A stretch of DNA of 64,000 nt from Agarophyton chilense (GCA_030374765.1 JARGXX010000003.1:1178001-1242000); one strand, 5' to 3'; counted from the stretch's first letter, positions 22,173 through 35,546 are shown. Notes: a model not told the origin generated them from the sequence alone. Numbers and translations: made by a program.

Positions 22173-24330
22173 AGCATTCAGTCGTGGTTGAATATGGAGT
22201 CAATGTGCTGTCCCTTGATACGGCGGTAATGACAAACTCTCGCTCTCAATTTTCAACCCCTGAGTTGCCCAATACCACAAACGTAGTCAATGCTCCTGAA
22301 CTTCGAACCTATCCAGACTGGGCGTTGAGACTAGTTGCTTTTGCATCAAACTTAAGTTCGAATTTAGTGAAATCTAATTCAAGGCTCGCTCAATCGGGAA
22401 CAGCCCAATAAAATTTTTGTATAGCTCAATCAACACGGAAAAGCGTCCCTATTGTATATATCTTTCATTATGGAGTCTGTTCCATTGTCTGAAACGATAT
22501 TTGATTCATTAATGGTTGAATAGATCATATTCTAATGCCTTAAAGCTGGGAGTTCAACGTGATTCCTCTTAAGGTAGTAGAAATATTGTTGGAAATGTAA
22601 TCCTTTTGCAGGACAGAGATCGAGGTTCAAAGAGCAACCGATCTGGAGTATTTTTTATTGATTATCTTTGCCGTCAGTCCAGGGATCATTTTATGAGGTC
22701 TCACGAGAAACTTAGAGGGCTGTAGGTTGAAGCAGAGAAATAGGGTACTGAAATCAAAACAAATTACGGACAGTATTTGGGTACTATAAAATGATATGAA
22801 GCGAACCATCAAACTCCGTCGCCGAAAGAAATTCCTCGGGCTTTCCTCCATATTTATGTACATGTTTTAGGACTTCCATTCATCACAAAAGAGTCCTCAT
22901 GATTGCAACAGAATATAATCTCCGTTGCATATTATCGGTAGTGAGAGTAATTAATAGTCGAGAATATTGTTCTTGAGAGATCATCGCAGTACGAGTTACT
23001 AGGGAAGCTTGAACGTCTATATCGACTTTTTGATATATCAAAATCAAGTCACTATCATCGTTTGAAGTATCGATCGTAATATTGAAAGATAATTGAGATC
23101 TTCGTCTTTAGTGCATATCTTCGGGTGCTCTGGTGACTTTTTAGAGGAGAAGTCTTGTAAAGCTTTGTGGAAAATATCAAAAGTTTTGTTTTTTTAAATA
23201 AACGGAAGATGAAACAACACTTTTGGAGAGGTTGATAAAAATGACTACGAAACGAAAACATTCTGAAAAGTTGTGACTGTCATTTTGATCAGAAGAACTT
23301 GGAGCCATTGCGGTAGTTAGGCTTTTCTCAGTGTTTCGGAAGAGCAGCGTGCCTCTTACAATACGAACCTGGCTTAGTCTATGCGTCCCAAGAATGTGCT
23401 TTAAATGAGTTGAGCTAAACCTCGTTTTATGCCAATTGTTTTTTAAAAGTAACCGAAATTTACACAAGATTTAAAGTTTCAAATTTAGAGCAATAAAGAA
23501 GATTTTGAGTTTAAACCGAGAAAACGCATACATTCTTATCATTGATAAAAATCTCACAAACTGGTCAAACAATGCTTTAAACTTCTATTTATGACACGAA
23601 ATAATTTAGTGGTAGCAAACCCAAGTAGGCGCAGTTACGAAAACAGCAGAATATTTTTTGCTTCAAGCGATCTTAGAAAAACATGTCAAATGTTATTATC
23701 TCTGTCAATTATCTAGTATTGAATAATTTGAAGGTATATGCCACCAAAATGTGAAGAGTGTTCAACAATATATTACAGTTATGAAAAGAATGTATATTGT
23801 ATTTATTGAAGAAATAAAAAGAAATAAAAACTAGTATCATGTGCAGCCATCGGTCCAATCCCACGACAGATGTCTGGAAGATCAGAATTAAAATGCCGGT
23901 GAGTGCTTTTGTCTAACAAAAATTGCCCCAGATTCGCTACTTTCATATATACTTACTTTAAGTAGGGTCAACGATACAATTTGGGGAGACCGCTTGCAGA
24001 TTTAGACTCTCCTCTGGGTAAGACTGACTTCAGTACGGATTCTACAGTGACAGTAACTGTATAAGAACACTCCATGTTTTTCTATTTTCTCTGCCAGTTT
24101 ATAACTTAAGCCAGTCATAAATAGCCACACGCTACTGTACTGTATCAAAAATAAACTGGAACAAAAAGAACCAAACGATTCGTTTCTTACATAAATAAAT
24201 GAGAAGCAGTTACTCAGACCACAAAATTAGAATAGAATAGAAACTTTTAATGACCGTTTTAATCAAACGTTCTATATACAGAGAAACCAAACTCACTTCA
24301 AAGCATAGATAGCATCCTCTTTTACATCTC
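22173..24330. other. No gene recognised
   Basis: AT-rich sequence on both strands with only short frames lacking motifs. I see no terminal repeats or known domains. It probably consists of old decayed repeats. Confidence 0.5.
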
Positions 24331-25391
24331 ATGTTACGTAGTCAGCCCAAAATGGAAAGGATAAAGCTGACCGCTGCGGAAAAAGGTACCATTGATTCTC
24401 TTTTTAGAAAAAGGGTTTCTTTCAACAAAATTTCAAAAAAGACAAACCAAAGCCGTAAAGTGATTGCATTCTGTCCTAATCAAAGAAAAGACTATGGAAA
24501 TAACTTGAACACTAAAAACAGATGAACGTCATTTAAAAAATCTCAACGTCTTCTTCTTCGCGAAGCAGCCAAAGAACAACATTTCGCTTCTCAACTAAAA
24601 AATCTCAACGTCTTCTTCTTCGCGAAACAGCAAAAGAACAACATTTTGCTTCTCAACTAAAAAATAACCTCAATTTACTTGTAACCACTCGGCATGTGCA
24701 ACACTTATTGAATGATTTTACAACTATGAAGTATAATATGAAAAAAAAAGCACTGGATTTGATACCGACACATGTTCAAAGAAGGCCAAAGTAGACACGG
24801 AGCTTTCATGGTTTTCGATGGCCCAATGATCTAAGGTTAATTTTTTGATGAGAAACATTGAACCTGGATCGCCCGGATGGCTATCCCCATTACTGGCACG
24901 ATCTACAAAAGGAAAAAAAAGTCTTGTCTAGAAAAATGATGGTGGAGAAGGAGTTTTGGTTTGGAGTATATTTTTCGAAGACGGATACAGTAACCTAGGT
25001 CTTTTGGTTGGTAATCAAGATTCTAAAGAGCATTGAAATACTTCGAAAATCTACTTGCTTCGGTTATCTTCTAAGATCTATAGGAGAAGCTGGTCTTTTG
25101 AGCTGGAAAATGCTGCTAAAAACAGTTTTCATATACAAAAGAGTTGTTCGGATCTAAAAATATTTAAAACAAGGAGTGGCCTATACCAGTTCTGAGTCAA
25201 ACCCTATAGAGAATGTATCGATAGTATTATTCCGTGCAGTCGACGCAAATGCAAGCCAATTTACTGTTGTACAATTTCTCAAAAGCGCTATTGTTGAACA
25301 ATGGGGAAAACTGGGTCGAAGTTTGGGGTATAATTTGCTAAAAAATTATGGCAAGACGTTTTTTATAGGTGTTAGAAAGAAATGGAAATAA
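24331..25391 (+). pseudogene. Tc1/mariner transposase remnant (copy 1)
   Basis: The N-terminal helix-turn-helix reads MERIKLTAAEKGTIDSLF then KKTNQSRKVI. This is the Tc1-type pattern of a start-stop-resume DNA-binding domain. Beyond a stop, sequence at 24534-24657 consists of a 62-bp tandem duplication (SQRLLLREAAKEQHF repeated). Central parts carry stops. The C-terminal part at 25176-25391 retains the SNPIENV block, which corresponds to the third catalytic acid (Glu) of Tc1 (PDLNPIENLW), followed by FTVVQFLKSAIVEQW. It is clearly inactive. Confidence 0.65.
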
Positions 25392-25740
25392 GAAAAGCTA
25401 TGAATATGTTGTTATAACATTCCATGAATGAAATTATGGTTGTTGTTCTATTCTAATTTCGCACTCTACAGTCGCCTTTGTTCGTTTTATTAAAAAAAGG
25501 ATCATCCTAGGGATGATCTATAAGTATTTTGATCACAAAACGTTCTTACACGATGTATTCCAAAGTTCAAGGTTTCTTTCGATGAAGGCAGCTTGCTCTT
25601 TACCACATTCATTGAAATTGAAGTTGAAAAGGTGCGTTTGCACTTTACAAGTGCAATCTGTATGCGCGCTATCACTCAGTCTTTGCCGCACGAGCCGTCC
25701 CTCAGCGGCCGCCTCTTCGGTCGAAAGTGAAGCAGCCATC

Positions 25741-27046
25741 ATGACTGAACGAGTGCAAACACAAAATACCCCGCAGGACCATAGTATACATGAACTCTCT
25801 TCGGAACTCCAAAAAGCCCCAGACCAAATGCAGGCCCATGATATATATCATATCCCTTCGGAACCAGAAACATCGCAAAACCAACTACGGCCCCATAAAT
25901 TGGGCAACTCGGAGTACAAGAGATCCCTCGAAGTTCTGAACGTAAGTAGAGCAATCAATTCGAAAGTAGCGGCAAATCACGAACTCATCGCGATTAAAAA
26001 TATGCAAATGGGCGTGAGCTTATATCACCTTTTTCATCTCATTGACTGCAGAACAATCCAGAAAGATGAATTATTCCCTCCTTTCGAGAATCTCTCACAT
26101 ACTACGGTTCTAATTACAAAATCAAGAAATGGAAGCGAAAGTATTGAGTTTGTAGGTGGTGATGTTCCAACCTTATCAGACCCAAATATACGTGTCGCTG
26201 TATCCCAAGCAGACGACCTGCGTCGAGGCCGTGGAGTTTTGCAGACTTCTTCATGTTCTCGCAAATGCCCGCATGGTGGCCACAAGAACCAAAATAGTGG
26301 AATGCATGAACAGGGAGGAGCTTGATCAGCAGATCGAAAACTCTTGTTGTGAGATAATTGCGCCATTGTTTAATGATTGCAACTTGAAGCCAGATTCTAA
26401 CACGATACACTGCCGTGGAGTAGCGCGGAGTGACATTATCAATGATAAATTCTGCACTGTTCCCTCATGTGCGCGAAGGCGGGATGCTGAAGAGAATTTT
26501 TGCAGAATTTAAAAGTACATGTGGGCAATGCGTTTCAAGATACGAAGTCTCCGGACAAGCAGATCTGGAGGCTTTTCCCAATTTTGATAAGGAACGGGCT
26601 CACATCATGTACTGGTATTACTTTTTAAAATCCCACCCCATTATACAAGCGTTGGTGCGCGTGCGATAGAAACGGATGTGGAAAGGCAAAAAGGTGATGC
26701 ATCCGGAGCCCGACCATACGGGTTTGGGGGTAATGATATTGTTCGCCCGCAATCGACGCCAGCAAGGCGGGAAGTCCATAAAGTTAATGTGGTTGGCATA
26801 GACGGTCTTGTTTCTGCCTTCAAATCGCAGCAGGTGGCTGCTTCTACAGACGTGGATGAATTGGAGCGCAAACGAATTGAATATGAATTGATCGATGCGC
26901 AGTCCCGATCGACCTCTTCTACCTTCAAAGCTATTGGACGGGTAAAGGAACTAGTGGAGCACGCAGTTGGTGATGAAAAGAAGTTTTTATTTGAATGCAT
27001 TTTACAAGATTTGAAAGGAAAACTCATGTCAGAAACATCGGTGTAG
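25741..27046 (+). pseudogene. SANT/Myb-like transposon-associated ORF (frameshifted)
   Basis: The best ATG is at 25741, followed by about 60 residues of degenerate repeats (Pro/Gln/His-rich) that may be noncoding in origin. The frame changes near 26210, 26470 and 26670. The combined reading gives helical blocks (AVEFCRLLHVLANARM, LKRIFAEFKSTCGQCV, RYEVSGQADLEAF) and then a Gly/Arg-rich linker and a C-terminal helix to 27046. The YEVSGQAD...YWYYFLK pattern resembles the Trp-rich SANT-like DNA-binding proteins encoded beside PIF/Harbinger transposases. No Harbinger transposase is adjacent. A decayed host gene is an alternative. Confidence 0.4.
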
Positions 27047-29630
27047 ATTGATATACCAAATTTTAGATGGTAAGACCTTCAGAACTCTGCTCACGAAGGC
27101 CTTCAACAAGTACATCTAGAACGAGCTCGAGCAAGCCCAGAACAGAAATCACGTACTCCAATATCTCGTCGTCGGCACTGAGAGCATAACCGCCATCCAA
27201 TTTTTTTCCTCGTAATATCCATTGAAGGAGCCGGCCACATTACAAACCACCAACGCCGAACAGTGGTAACGTTTACAATTTGCCTGAGGCAAGCCCCTCC
27301 AAGCCCCTTGTGCCAGACGATGTGGCAGAGCAAACGATTTAAGAATCTGAACCGGAAACCATCTTTTGAATGACGCTTAAGCACTTGATCGTGTACCTCG
27401 TAACGCTCTCTTGTGCCAAAAATATGGTTTGGATCGGGTCTTATGTAACCAACACACGGGCTGAGCAACACCCGGCAATATGTTGGAGTTTAGAAGCGTA
27501 CCGATGATGATGTAATCTTATTGCCATCTCACTCACTGTACAAAAAACTACATGTACGTCATTAGCCCAAGATATTCAAGAGCAATTCGGATATCCTCCA
27601 AGTCCTCACATATTCAGTTGACTGCCCTCGCTGCAAGATATACAACTGCTCTTGATGAATACTTCATGTCCATAGCCTTGCGAAGTGGGTTGGAAACGAT
27701 CTATCTAATTGAAAATAACTGATGTCTACAAACAAAGATCTATGCAGACTTGCAAATTAAATCATTAGCTAGTGGTCTGAGAAACACACAGTGGAAGCCA
27801 GCACTATTCAACCTCACCACTGATCCACAGCGCCTTTTAAACATTCGACTCTATGAATGCATTTACTGAGCTCTGGCTTATTGTAGCGCGTGGTCGACCG
27901 AATTACAAGGGAAGGAAATTATGTGCTAGTTGCGAAGCGTGTCAGATGGAGCAGCGCAATTGTTGTGTAGTAACTGCTCCTAGGAGCGGTTAAGAACTTC
28001 ATACGGAATTTAGAGCTAAAGCGATCCGATGCTTCTCTAGACTAATATTCAAACTTGAAGCAAGCGTCTCCTCTGATACTTAAAGACACGGCTTGTCCCC
28101 TGGACAACATGCAAGTGGTGGTGGAACGTCCAAATTTCCTGCAGACTGCTTAGTTATACTGGAACACATTCGAGCCATTTGGATGAGAGACACCTGTAGG
28201 GAAAGCACCTGGAAGAGAAAGGTACACAAAAGCTTTTAGAGGATCAAAATTGCTTCTAAACGCACTCCCTCAATTCCTCACTCATCGATCACCCTGTTTC
28301 TTGTGGTTTCATATAGAGAGGTATTGAGCTTCGAGACAGACATCTGATAGGCCATTGTTCCACGAGTTCTTCTACGCATATATGGTCGGCATCTCTTACA
28401 GAACGCGTACAAACTCCGTGATTTGCTCATGTTGTTTCTCCCTCGAACAAGATGAAACCTTTTCAAGGTGGGCGCAGAACGTCCAGGAGATGAAGAACAT
28501 CATCGAAGCCATTTACATAATAATTTGCAGGCGTGGTCTTTCGCCCCACAGTGCGGGTGTTCATAAACATGTCCATTTGCTTTGATGCTTGATATAATTC
28601 GGTGAGCATATCGTCATCGGCCCGGTCTTCGTCAATGAACAACACCGCGCTTGGCCATTCGTCTTCTTTCTTCAATTGTTGAAGTACTTCTGCCACAGTT
28701 GCCTCTTTGTGTAATTCTTTCAGTCGAACACACAAAATCGTTTGGAACATTAGGACTTCCATACGGCTTCCAGTTAGGACATCTTCCAACGCCTTTTCTC
28801 TCTTATACAGGTATTGTTCGTAAAGTAAAGCTTATACACGTGAACTGTCGTTGAATAATAGGTCAACTGAACGCATAATGCCATTGTAAGAATGAAAACA
28901 ATTCTTTAAGATGATGTGAAACAATTCAAAGTTCTTAGCTTTGAAGCTGCACCCAACTCCGGTGCTGCACCGCTTTTGCACTTTTTCTGCACTCTTTAAT
29001 AATTCCACAGAAGCTGTATTATTATTTTTTTTAGAGAAGTACTCACCTACTGCTTGCTTGACGAGCATAATAATAATGGTGGTAAACCGATTCAGATGCT
29101 TCGATGTGCACTTCTTTGTGTGACTTTAACTCAGAAACTATCGCCGACGAGCCACTGTGCCCCAGGAACACAAACAGAAAAGTATGTTCTCTTCCTTTGT
29201 TTCGCGCACATTCCGGGAGTTGCTAGTTGGCACGCGATCCAGGGGTTGCATAATTTATCGTTTGATATTCTTCAGCTACGTCCTTCCCGTTGTTGGTATG
29301 ATCGGTCATTATTCTTTTCATTCGTAGAAAGATACGATCCTGGGAAAGGGTCGTGAGGACTAAATGTTACATCTGGAACAAGTGGGACTGGTATCTTCAG
29401 CAATACACAAAAGACGCACAAAGAGAGAGCAAACCAAATAATTCTCAGAAAGCGATGCCGTAACGTGTGCATGGTATTAGTAACACTTTTTTCTACATGA
29501 AAGGAATACGCAGGAGTAATGAGCTTGGCACGGTGTAGATCAATGCTTTATGTAAACGAAAAGCATCATTGTGCTGGAAGTTCGAGATCTTTCTGATTGA
29601 TGAAGAACCTAACAGAAGGAGAGTCAAGTA
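27047..29630. other. No supported gene
   Basis: The only frame with a protein-like look is on the minus strand at about 28463-28830 (EQYLYKREKALEDV, then AVLFIDEDRADDDM). It is helical with an acidic patch, but I recognise no family and it has no clear start. Remaining frames are short. I see no repeat ends. Confidence 0.4.
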
Positions 29631-29639
29631 GAAGGAAGA

Positions 29640-31440
29640 ATCAATACCGTTTGAGTCTTGGACGTCTCGGCGATCAATTCTCTTATTCTCTTTTATCCAC
29701 TTGAATACCTCTGTGACCTTATCTTCGATTGGGTTCTTCTCCTGGTCACTGATCTTATCCTTGAACTTGTCCTCAGTTAGTTTATTGCGAAGGATTTAGC
29801 AGTAGTTTCTAGAGAGTTGCTTGCTTCAATCTTCTTCTTCGGCGCATCATCCTCAGCATTGTATTTACCAGCATCCTGAACCATCTTCTGTATATCTTCC
29901 TTAATGAAACAACCCTTTCTATTAGTGATGATAATCTTGTTCTTCTCACCAGTGCTCTTATCTTCTGAAATGAAATTCAAAATACCGTTCTTGTCAATAC
30001 CGAAGTTGATTTGGATTTGCGAAACACCATCAGGGGCCGGAGCAATAACAGAAAGATCGAACTTTTCAAGAAGATTGTTGTGTTTGGTGCGAAAACGTTT
30101 ACCTTCGTAGACTAGAATGAGCACATGCGGCTGGTCGTCGGCGTAAGTGGAGAACATCTGCTGCTTCTTGGTGGGAAAAGTAGTGTTTCGCTTGATCAGA
30201 ACAGTCATAACGTCGCCAGCTGTCTCGATACCAAGCGAAAGCGGATTGAAATAGAGAAGAACGAGGTCCTGGGTCTTCTCAGAAGTGTCACCAGCCAAAA
30301 TAGCAGCCTGAATGGTAGCAACTTGTGTCACAGCCTCATCGGGTTTGGTGTTCTTGCACAATTCCTTACCGTTAAAAATTCGAAGGGAGACTCTCGACCA
30401 TTGAGATACGAGTTGATCTACCGAGAAGAACAATATCATCCACATCAGCTTTTCGGATCCTGGAATCGCGCAACACCTTCTCAACTGGCTCCAAGGTTCC
30501 TCTGAAAAAAGTCCATGCACAGCTCCTCGAACTTGGTGCCATTGAGGAAGGAGTAAATTCAACACCTTCGTAGAGCGAATCAATTTCAATGATGGCCTGT
30601 GTGTTAGCGGAGAGCTGGCGCTTGCCACATTCACACTTTGTACGAAGAGGTCGAACTGAACGAGCATTTCCGGAGATGATCTTTTTGTAATTCCTCTTGA
30701 ACTCTTTTATGACATGGTTAACAATGCCGTTGTCAAAATCTTCACCTCCAAGATGGGTATCACCGGCAGTGGCCTCCACTTCGAATACTCCATTCTCAGT
30801 GGTTAGGAGTGATAAAACGAAAGTTCCTCCACCCAAGTCGAAGATGAGGACGTTTCTCTCGCGGGCAGTGTGTCCACTTGCCTCGTGGTCCAGACTGTAC
30901 GCAATGGCAGTGGAAGTAGGCTTATAGATGATACGTGACACGTTAATGCCGGCAATGGTACCAGCGTCCTTGGTAGCCAAACGTTGAGAATCATTGAAGT
31001 AAGCAGGAACAGAAACGACGCCAGACTTCATAGGCTTTCCTATGTAAGAATCGGCAACGTCCTTCATCTTTGTGACAAACGTAGTGGAAAGTTCTTCAGG
31101 AAAAAAGGTCTTCTGCTCACCCCGGTACATAATCTGGACATTTGGGTTGTCGCCATTCTTCTGAATGGCCTTGAACGAGAAATTCTTGAGATCAGACTGC
31201 ACGGACGAGTCGGAAAAGAGACGAACAATGAGTCACTTGTGTCCCAGGGGCTGATTGCGACCTAATTCTTTTTGCGGTATCTCCGATGACACGCTCATTG
31301 CCTGTGAATGAAATATCCGAAGGGGTTTTGTCGTTGCCCTGATCGTTGGCGATAATCTCCACAAGACCATTCTGCCACACACCGACACAAGAATATGGTT
31401 AAACCAAGGTCATTATCTATAGAGTGTTCGGCGACGGCGT
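29640..31440 (-). pseudogene. Cytosolic-type HSP70 pseudogene
   Basis: HSP70 blocks appear in order on the minus strand across at least three frames. Near 31350-31410 is [20 protein letters not shown], the start of the ATPase domain with its IDLGTTYS motif damaged. [13 protein letters not shown] follows near 30830-30870, then [16 protein letters not shown] near 30380-30430. [20 protein letters not shown] starts the substrate-binding domain near 30190. The lid region decays after 29780 and lacks the terminal EEVD. The GGGTFVLS block has Val for the usual Asp. The wording of the substrate domain matches cytosolic rather than ER or plastid HSP70. It sits among transposons and cannot make a full protein. 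Confidence 0.85.
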
Positions 31441-31859
31441 TGCACATGTTGAAGGGGTAAATGGGGAGATTGCTGGGAGATATGGTAAGCAAAAATCGGA
31501 AGAGAAACGGACTGCAGGACGGACGAAAGAAAAGAAAAGGGAGAACGAAGACTATTACTTACACGATTTGAATGGAAAAAGCTCTGGACGCCGGTGAAGA
31601 GAACCAAGACTAACGCAAAGAGATCAGCATGAACGACTCCTTCTGCGCACGAACCCCAGCCTGTAAAGATTCTTTGCTATTTCATCCATCATACGTGACT
31701 GTTCTCTCTGTCTTTCCTTTGATCTTTTTTTATGTTTTTCTGTGTGACACATTTCTTGAAAGTGTATGACAGGCGTACCAACGAAAAAAAAATTTCTTGG
31801 TGTGGAACGGTTTCAAACAACGCGCTAACCGCATTTTCGATAACAAAGTTGTGAAGATT

Positions 31860-32220
31860 GCAGGCCACAATTATGATTAGAGTTGCAGTACATAGTGAGT
31901 AGCTCAGAGCGGCCCAGAAGATCCCAAATCGACAAACCAGATTACCAAAGGGTTTCTCACAAGTAACTCTTCAAGAAAAGTGATACTCGTTGAACCTATC
32001 GTTGTTGCAGTAAACCCTCGTGCAAGATAGGGAGTGAAAATCCGATGCTTATTCAAATATGCATCTTCACCTACGACCACCGTCCACGAGGGCAACTGGT
32101 ATTATGTAAGTAAATCGTACAAGAATGTTTTACCAAACACAGTTGAGTCATGTGTGCCCTTGAAATCACGATCAAACACAAAGCAGAATTTAATGTCATC
32201 TTGAACGGCTGCTTGTAAAC
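31860..32220 (-). pseudogene. PIF/Harbinger transposase remnant
   Basis: On the minus strand the frame reads VQAAVQDDIKFCFVF, then GTHDSTVF (second catalytic Asp region), and after one stop PSWTVVVGEDAYLNKHRIFTPY, the conserved block before the catalytic Glu in DDE_Tnp_4 transposases. Neither the first Asp nor the Glu block was found. The transposase at 60.7 kb has the same order of motifs but is only distantly similar. Confidence 0.6.
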
Positions 32221-32983
32221 ATATAGAAAAAAATCGTTTTTAATTAAATACTTTCGTGGGACACGAGTTTCACGAAGCTTGGGTCATTTCATTTGGATTG
32301 AAATCCCATCCAGAGTCACAGAAATTATAAAAAGTCTCCTTTGTAGGTCTTGGAACTGTTGCGTATTTTGTAAACATGTTTTTCGTTATTGAAAATCGCA
32401 TTGATTGAAGCATTAGATCAAAAACAAAAATGGTGTCATGAAAAACATGATATACTGTTGACTGACCGATTTAATAAGGCCAATCAATATCTTAATGGCT
32501 TGTTCTAGCCAAAACCCGAAGATTGACAAATAGTATCACTGCAATCAGAACAGATCTTTTCACTAACCTATTTTGTCGCTAATTCCGAGATGATTTCTCT
32601 TGAACGAGCGTCGTGAGACTCTAAAATTGTAATTTAGACACACGGTGCATTAAACGGAACAATTTATCCGATAATGATCATATTTGTGCTTAAATGTCAT
32701 GTTGTGGTCTGAAAAGAACAAAGCGGGGGGTTACAAATTGGTATTTGACTTTTGCAAAGACAGGGGCCAGGACAACGTACAACACGACTTTTGCACTTCA
32801 CGAAAGTTGAGGAAGCAGTTTTCTGGCAGCATGAGGAAAAAAATTCTGAAAAGTTCAGAGGAGGCCCTGACGAGAACGGAGACGGAGGAAAGGAAAAATT
32901 AGGCTTCGTAGGGGGCTTTGGTGGTGCAGAGGGTGAGTATCGAAAGAATATATAGTGCTACCGCGGAGATAGCGCGTTGCGCA
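32221..32983. other. No gene recognised
   Basis: AT-rich sequence. Overlapping plus-strand frames at 32684-32955 end in Gly/Glu-rich residues without recognisable motifs. Nothing else is supported. Confidence 0.5.
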
Positions 32984-34257
32984 CAGTGCGTTTCAAAAAC
33001 ATATCCCTTTACAAAAACTGGGCCAAAAAGGCATTTCACGTACGGTAAAGCACATTTCACAACAAATAAAAATCACCAAATCAATAACACTGTTTCAAAA
33101 GTTTATCCTTTATACAATCATTGGCTCAATTTTGGCTCGTGGTGCGCCTCTGGCACGTTCAGAACAGCTGCAAATCATGGAATACGTAGGTCGAGGTATG
33201 ATTCCAACAGATATAGCCCGTAATCTCAAGCGCAGCCCAAAAACAATCCGCAACTTCATTAAAAACCCCGCTACATACGGAACAAGGTGTTAAACCGGCC
33301 GATAAGCGTGGCATTAAGCGAGTACTATTTCGTAACACTTCATCTTGCGGTAAAATTGTCAAAAATATATCTTTGCCTCTATCAAGATCTTCTATATGGC
33401 GTGAAGTTAACCGTCAAAACTTGTTCAAGTACACAAAATTGAGGAAATTTTTTTTAAAGGTAATCACAAGAAACATCGTGTGTAATGGTGTGCTCAGAAG
33501 GCTTGTTGGAAAACGGAATGGAATAATGTTATCTTTTCCGACGAAAAAATGTTTAACCTCGATGGTCCAGATTGATTTAAATTTTATTGGCATGATCTAC
33601 GAAAAGAAAAGAAAGAATTTGTGACCAGGCATTCAGGAAACGCATCCGTAATGGTTTGGGCTAAAATCTTTACGAAAGGAGCAACTAATATGGCTTTTGT
33701 TGAAACTACTATAAACTCTGAGAAGTAGGCTGAGGTTCTAGAAAAATATCTTTTACTTTTTTCATACTGTATGCACGGAAAAGAATTCATTTTTCAGCAA
33801 GATAATGCACCTGTGCATAAGTCTAATGCTTTGAAACAGTGGTTCAATAGTCTAAATATGTCGGTTATGGAATGGCCTGCGCGCTCTCCTGATCTCAACC
33901 CTATCGACAACATTAGGGGAATGTTGGCCCGAATGGTTTATGGGCAAGGAAGGCAATTTGATACAGATTTTGATTTAAAAAATTGTATCAAAGATTGCTG
34001 GGAAAAGATTGACTGTAATGCAATCAACCTTTTTATAGAATCAATTCCAAAGCGTTGTATAAGTGTTATTCAGGCTAAAGGAGCAAAATTAAACTACTGA
34101 CCTCGCGTTAAAATAAAAAGGATTCTATAAAGGTTATGTTTTTGAAACCGTATTTTTACTTCAAATTGTTTTTAACACTGATTCTGTTAGTTTTACTGTA
34201 TCTAAAACGTCGATTTTTGGAAAATTTGCGCCAGGGATATGATTTTGAAACAGACTT
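32984..34257 (+). mobile_element. Tc1/mariner element, copy 2 (inactive)
   Basis: Imperfect terminal inverted repeats of 25 bp at 32984-33008 and 34233-34257 share GTTTCAAAA.CATATCCCT. Between them a plus-strand transposase starts with a helix-turn-helix (MEYVGRGMIPTDIARNLKR, then SPKTIRNFIKNP) at about 33175-33270. It passes through several stops and retains an intact C-terminal frame at 33771-34100: FQQDNAPVHKS (second catalytic Asp) and PARSPDLNPIDNI. The last acid here is Asp where Tc1 has Glu. A TA follows the right end but no TA precedes the left end, so the TSD has decayed. Confidence 0.75.
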
Positions 34258-34262
34258 TACTC

Positions 34263-34606
34263 TCCGGGAAAGAATTTTACTGCGATAAACTGCAAACCCA
34301 TAGAATGGGATTGTGGTGGGAGTTCTAAAATAGATGGGCTTTCATAAATTCAGATGTTCACTGTGGGTACTGTAAGGCGTACAGTGTTCCAGCATTTCTG
34401 GAACACACGTTTACGGAGTGCCAGCAAGACCTGCACTCTGTATTTCACCGCTGGCGTCGAAATCCATAATGGCGCATTAGGAAAAATAATATAGTTGTTA
34501 TAATTTTATTGGTTAGTGTGCTACTTTTAACGCTGCTAGCAAAGATTAGAGTAACCTAGAAGCACAATATCGAGTAGTAATGCGTTTCAGCTCCTTTTTC
34601 GAGGTT
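34263..34606. other. Spacer with a perfect hairpin
   Basis: No coding frame. GTGTTCCAG at 34384-34392 and CTGGAACAC at 34398-34406 form a perfect 9-bp inverted repeat with a 5-base loop. Its role is unknown. Confidence 0.5.
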
Positions 34607-34609
34607 ATA

Positions 34610-35245
34610 GTGTTGTACAATCACCTCTGGGGTATGCTACTGTCTTGCCTCGGGAGCGTAGTGAAGCTCAACCGTATGGAGCGTGTTGACGCTCAACCTT
34701 AGAAGGTAGAGGTAGTAAACCTCGATGGTTAAAGGGCACCGTGAAAACCCGCAGGGGCAAACGGCAGAGCGAGTAGCCTATACCGTGTAGGTGAACGATG
34801 GTAGGCGTCGACGCGCGGGAAAGTCTGTGCGATAGTTGAGAAACAATAAACCAAAAGGTATAGTCGTGACCCAAGTGATGCCTGTCTTTATCAGATTAGG
34901 ATTCGGGAGGTGTAGTTCCCTATATGCAGTGGACTGCCCTCTCCAGATCACCCGGGAGGTGCCAGCAAGGCACGGTCTCTGACCTAGTGTCAGAGACCTG
35001 GCCACCACTGGTTACAGTGCCAGGTGGCCACTCAACTACTTTACTAAAATATAAAGAATAACAATTACTATCGCTAACAATTTCTCAACCATAAGGTACA
35101 TGTCAACACTACACGTGGCTGACAACACCTAGATGGTAGCTCGCCCGGAGCTGCATGACCGATGATTCCTCGCATCCATCACCTACAAGGTCAGTGTAGG
35201 ATTTTGACAACCTCAAGGGTCAAACCTTCTGCCACTATACGACAT
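34610..35245. mobile_element. 636-bp hairpin-rich MITE, copy C
   Basis: Matches the MITE copies at 61674-62308 and 62522-63157 along its length, in the orientation of the latter. It is flanked by ATA at 34607-34609 and 35246-35248, a 3-bp TSD. Terminal bases are diverged (G/T rather than C/G), so this is the oldest copy. It contains no coding frame. Internal inverted repeats include GGTCTCTGAC...GTCAGAGACC and TGGCCAC...GTGGCCA. Confidence 0.8.
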
Positions 35246-35248
35246 ATA

Positions 35249-35541
35249 GATCTCTATAAAAAGGGCTTTGATGTCTTCGAGTTCTTTCTCGGACGACTTC
35301 AACCAACAATTATCACCCAACAACATTATTTTCCTTTGGCTTCGATCCCTTCAACTTTATCAAAAGGTGGGGGGTTTGCCGCCTGGAGTCTAGAGAGGCG
35401 ACTGCCTATGGAACAGCAACCCCATACATTATAAAAAATCTGTGAGGCATTTGCCGCAGTACAGGGGTTCAGTGAGGCTTTTGCCGCTGGTCGGAGCACC
35501 CCCTGGCAGCCCACTGCACCGGTTGAAGCGCCCTCGGCGTG
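35249..35541. other. Flank of nested LTRs, unidentified repeat
   Basis: Contains a TATAAAAAGG stretch near 35255 and a 16-bp near-duplicate, GTGAGGCATTTGCCGC and GTGAGGCTTTTGCCGC, near 35443 and 35472. Composition resembles LTR sequence, so it may be part of an older element into which the solo LTR inserted. Confidence 0.3.
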
Positions 35542-35546
35542 GACGG

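Noticed and set aside
25942-26051. Possible 110-bp intron (GTAAGT...TGCAG) in the SANT-like ORF
   Set aside because: Splicing there puts the next exon into a frame with an immediate TGA, while the unspliced frame stays open.
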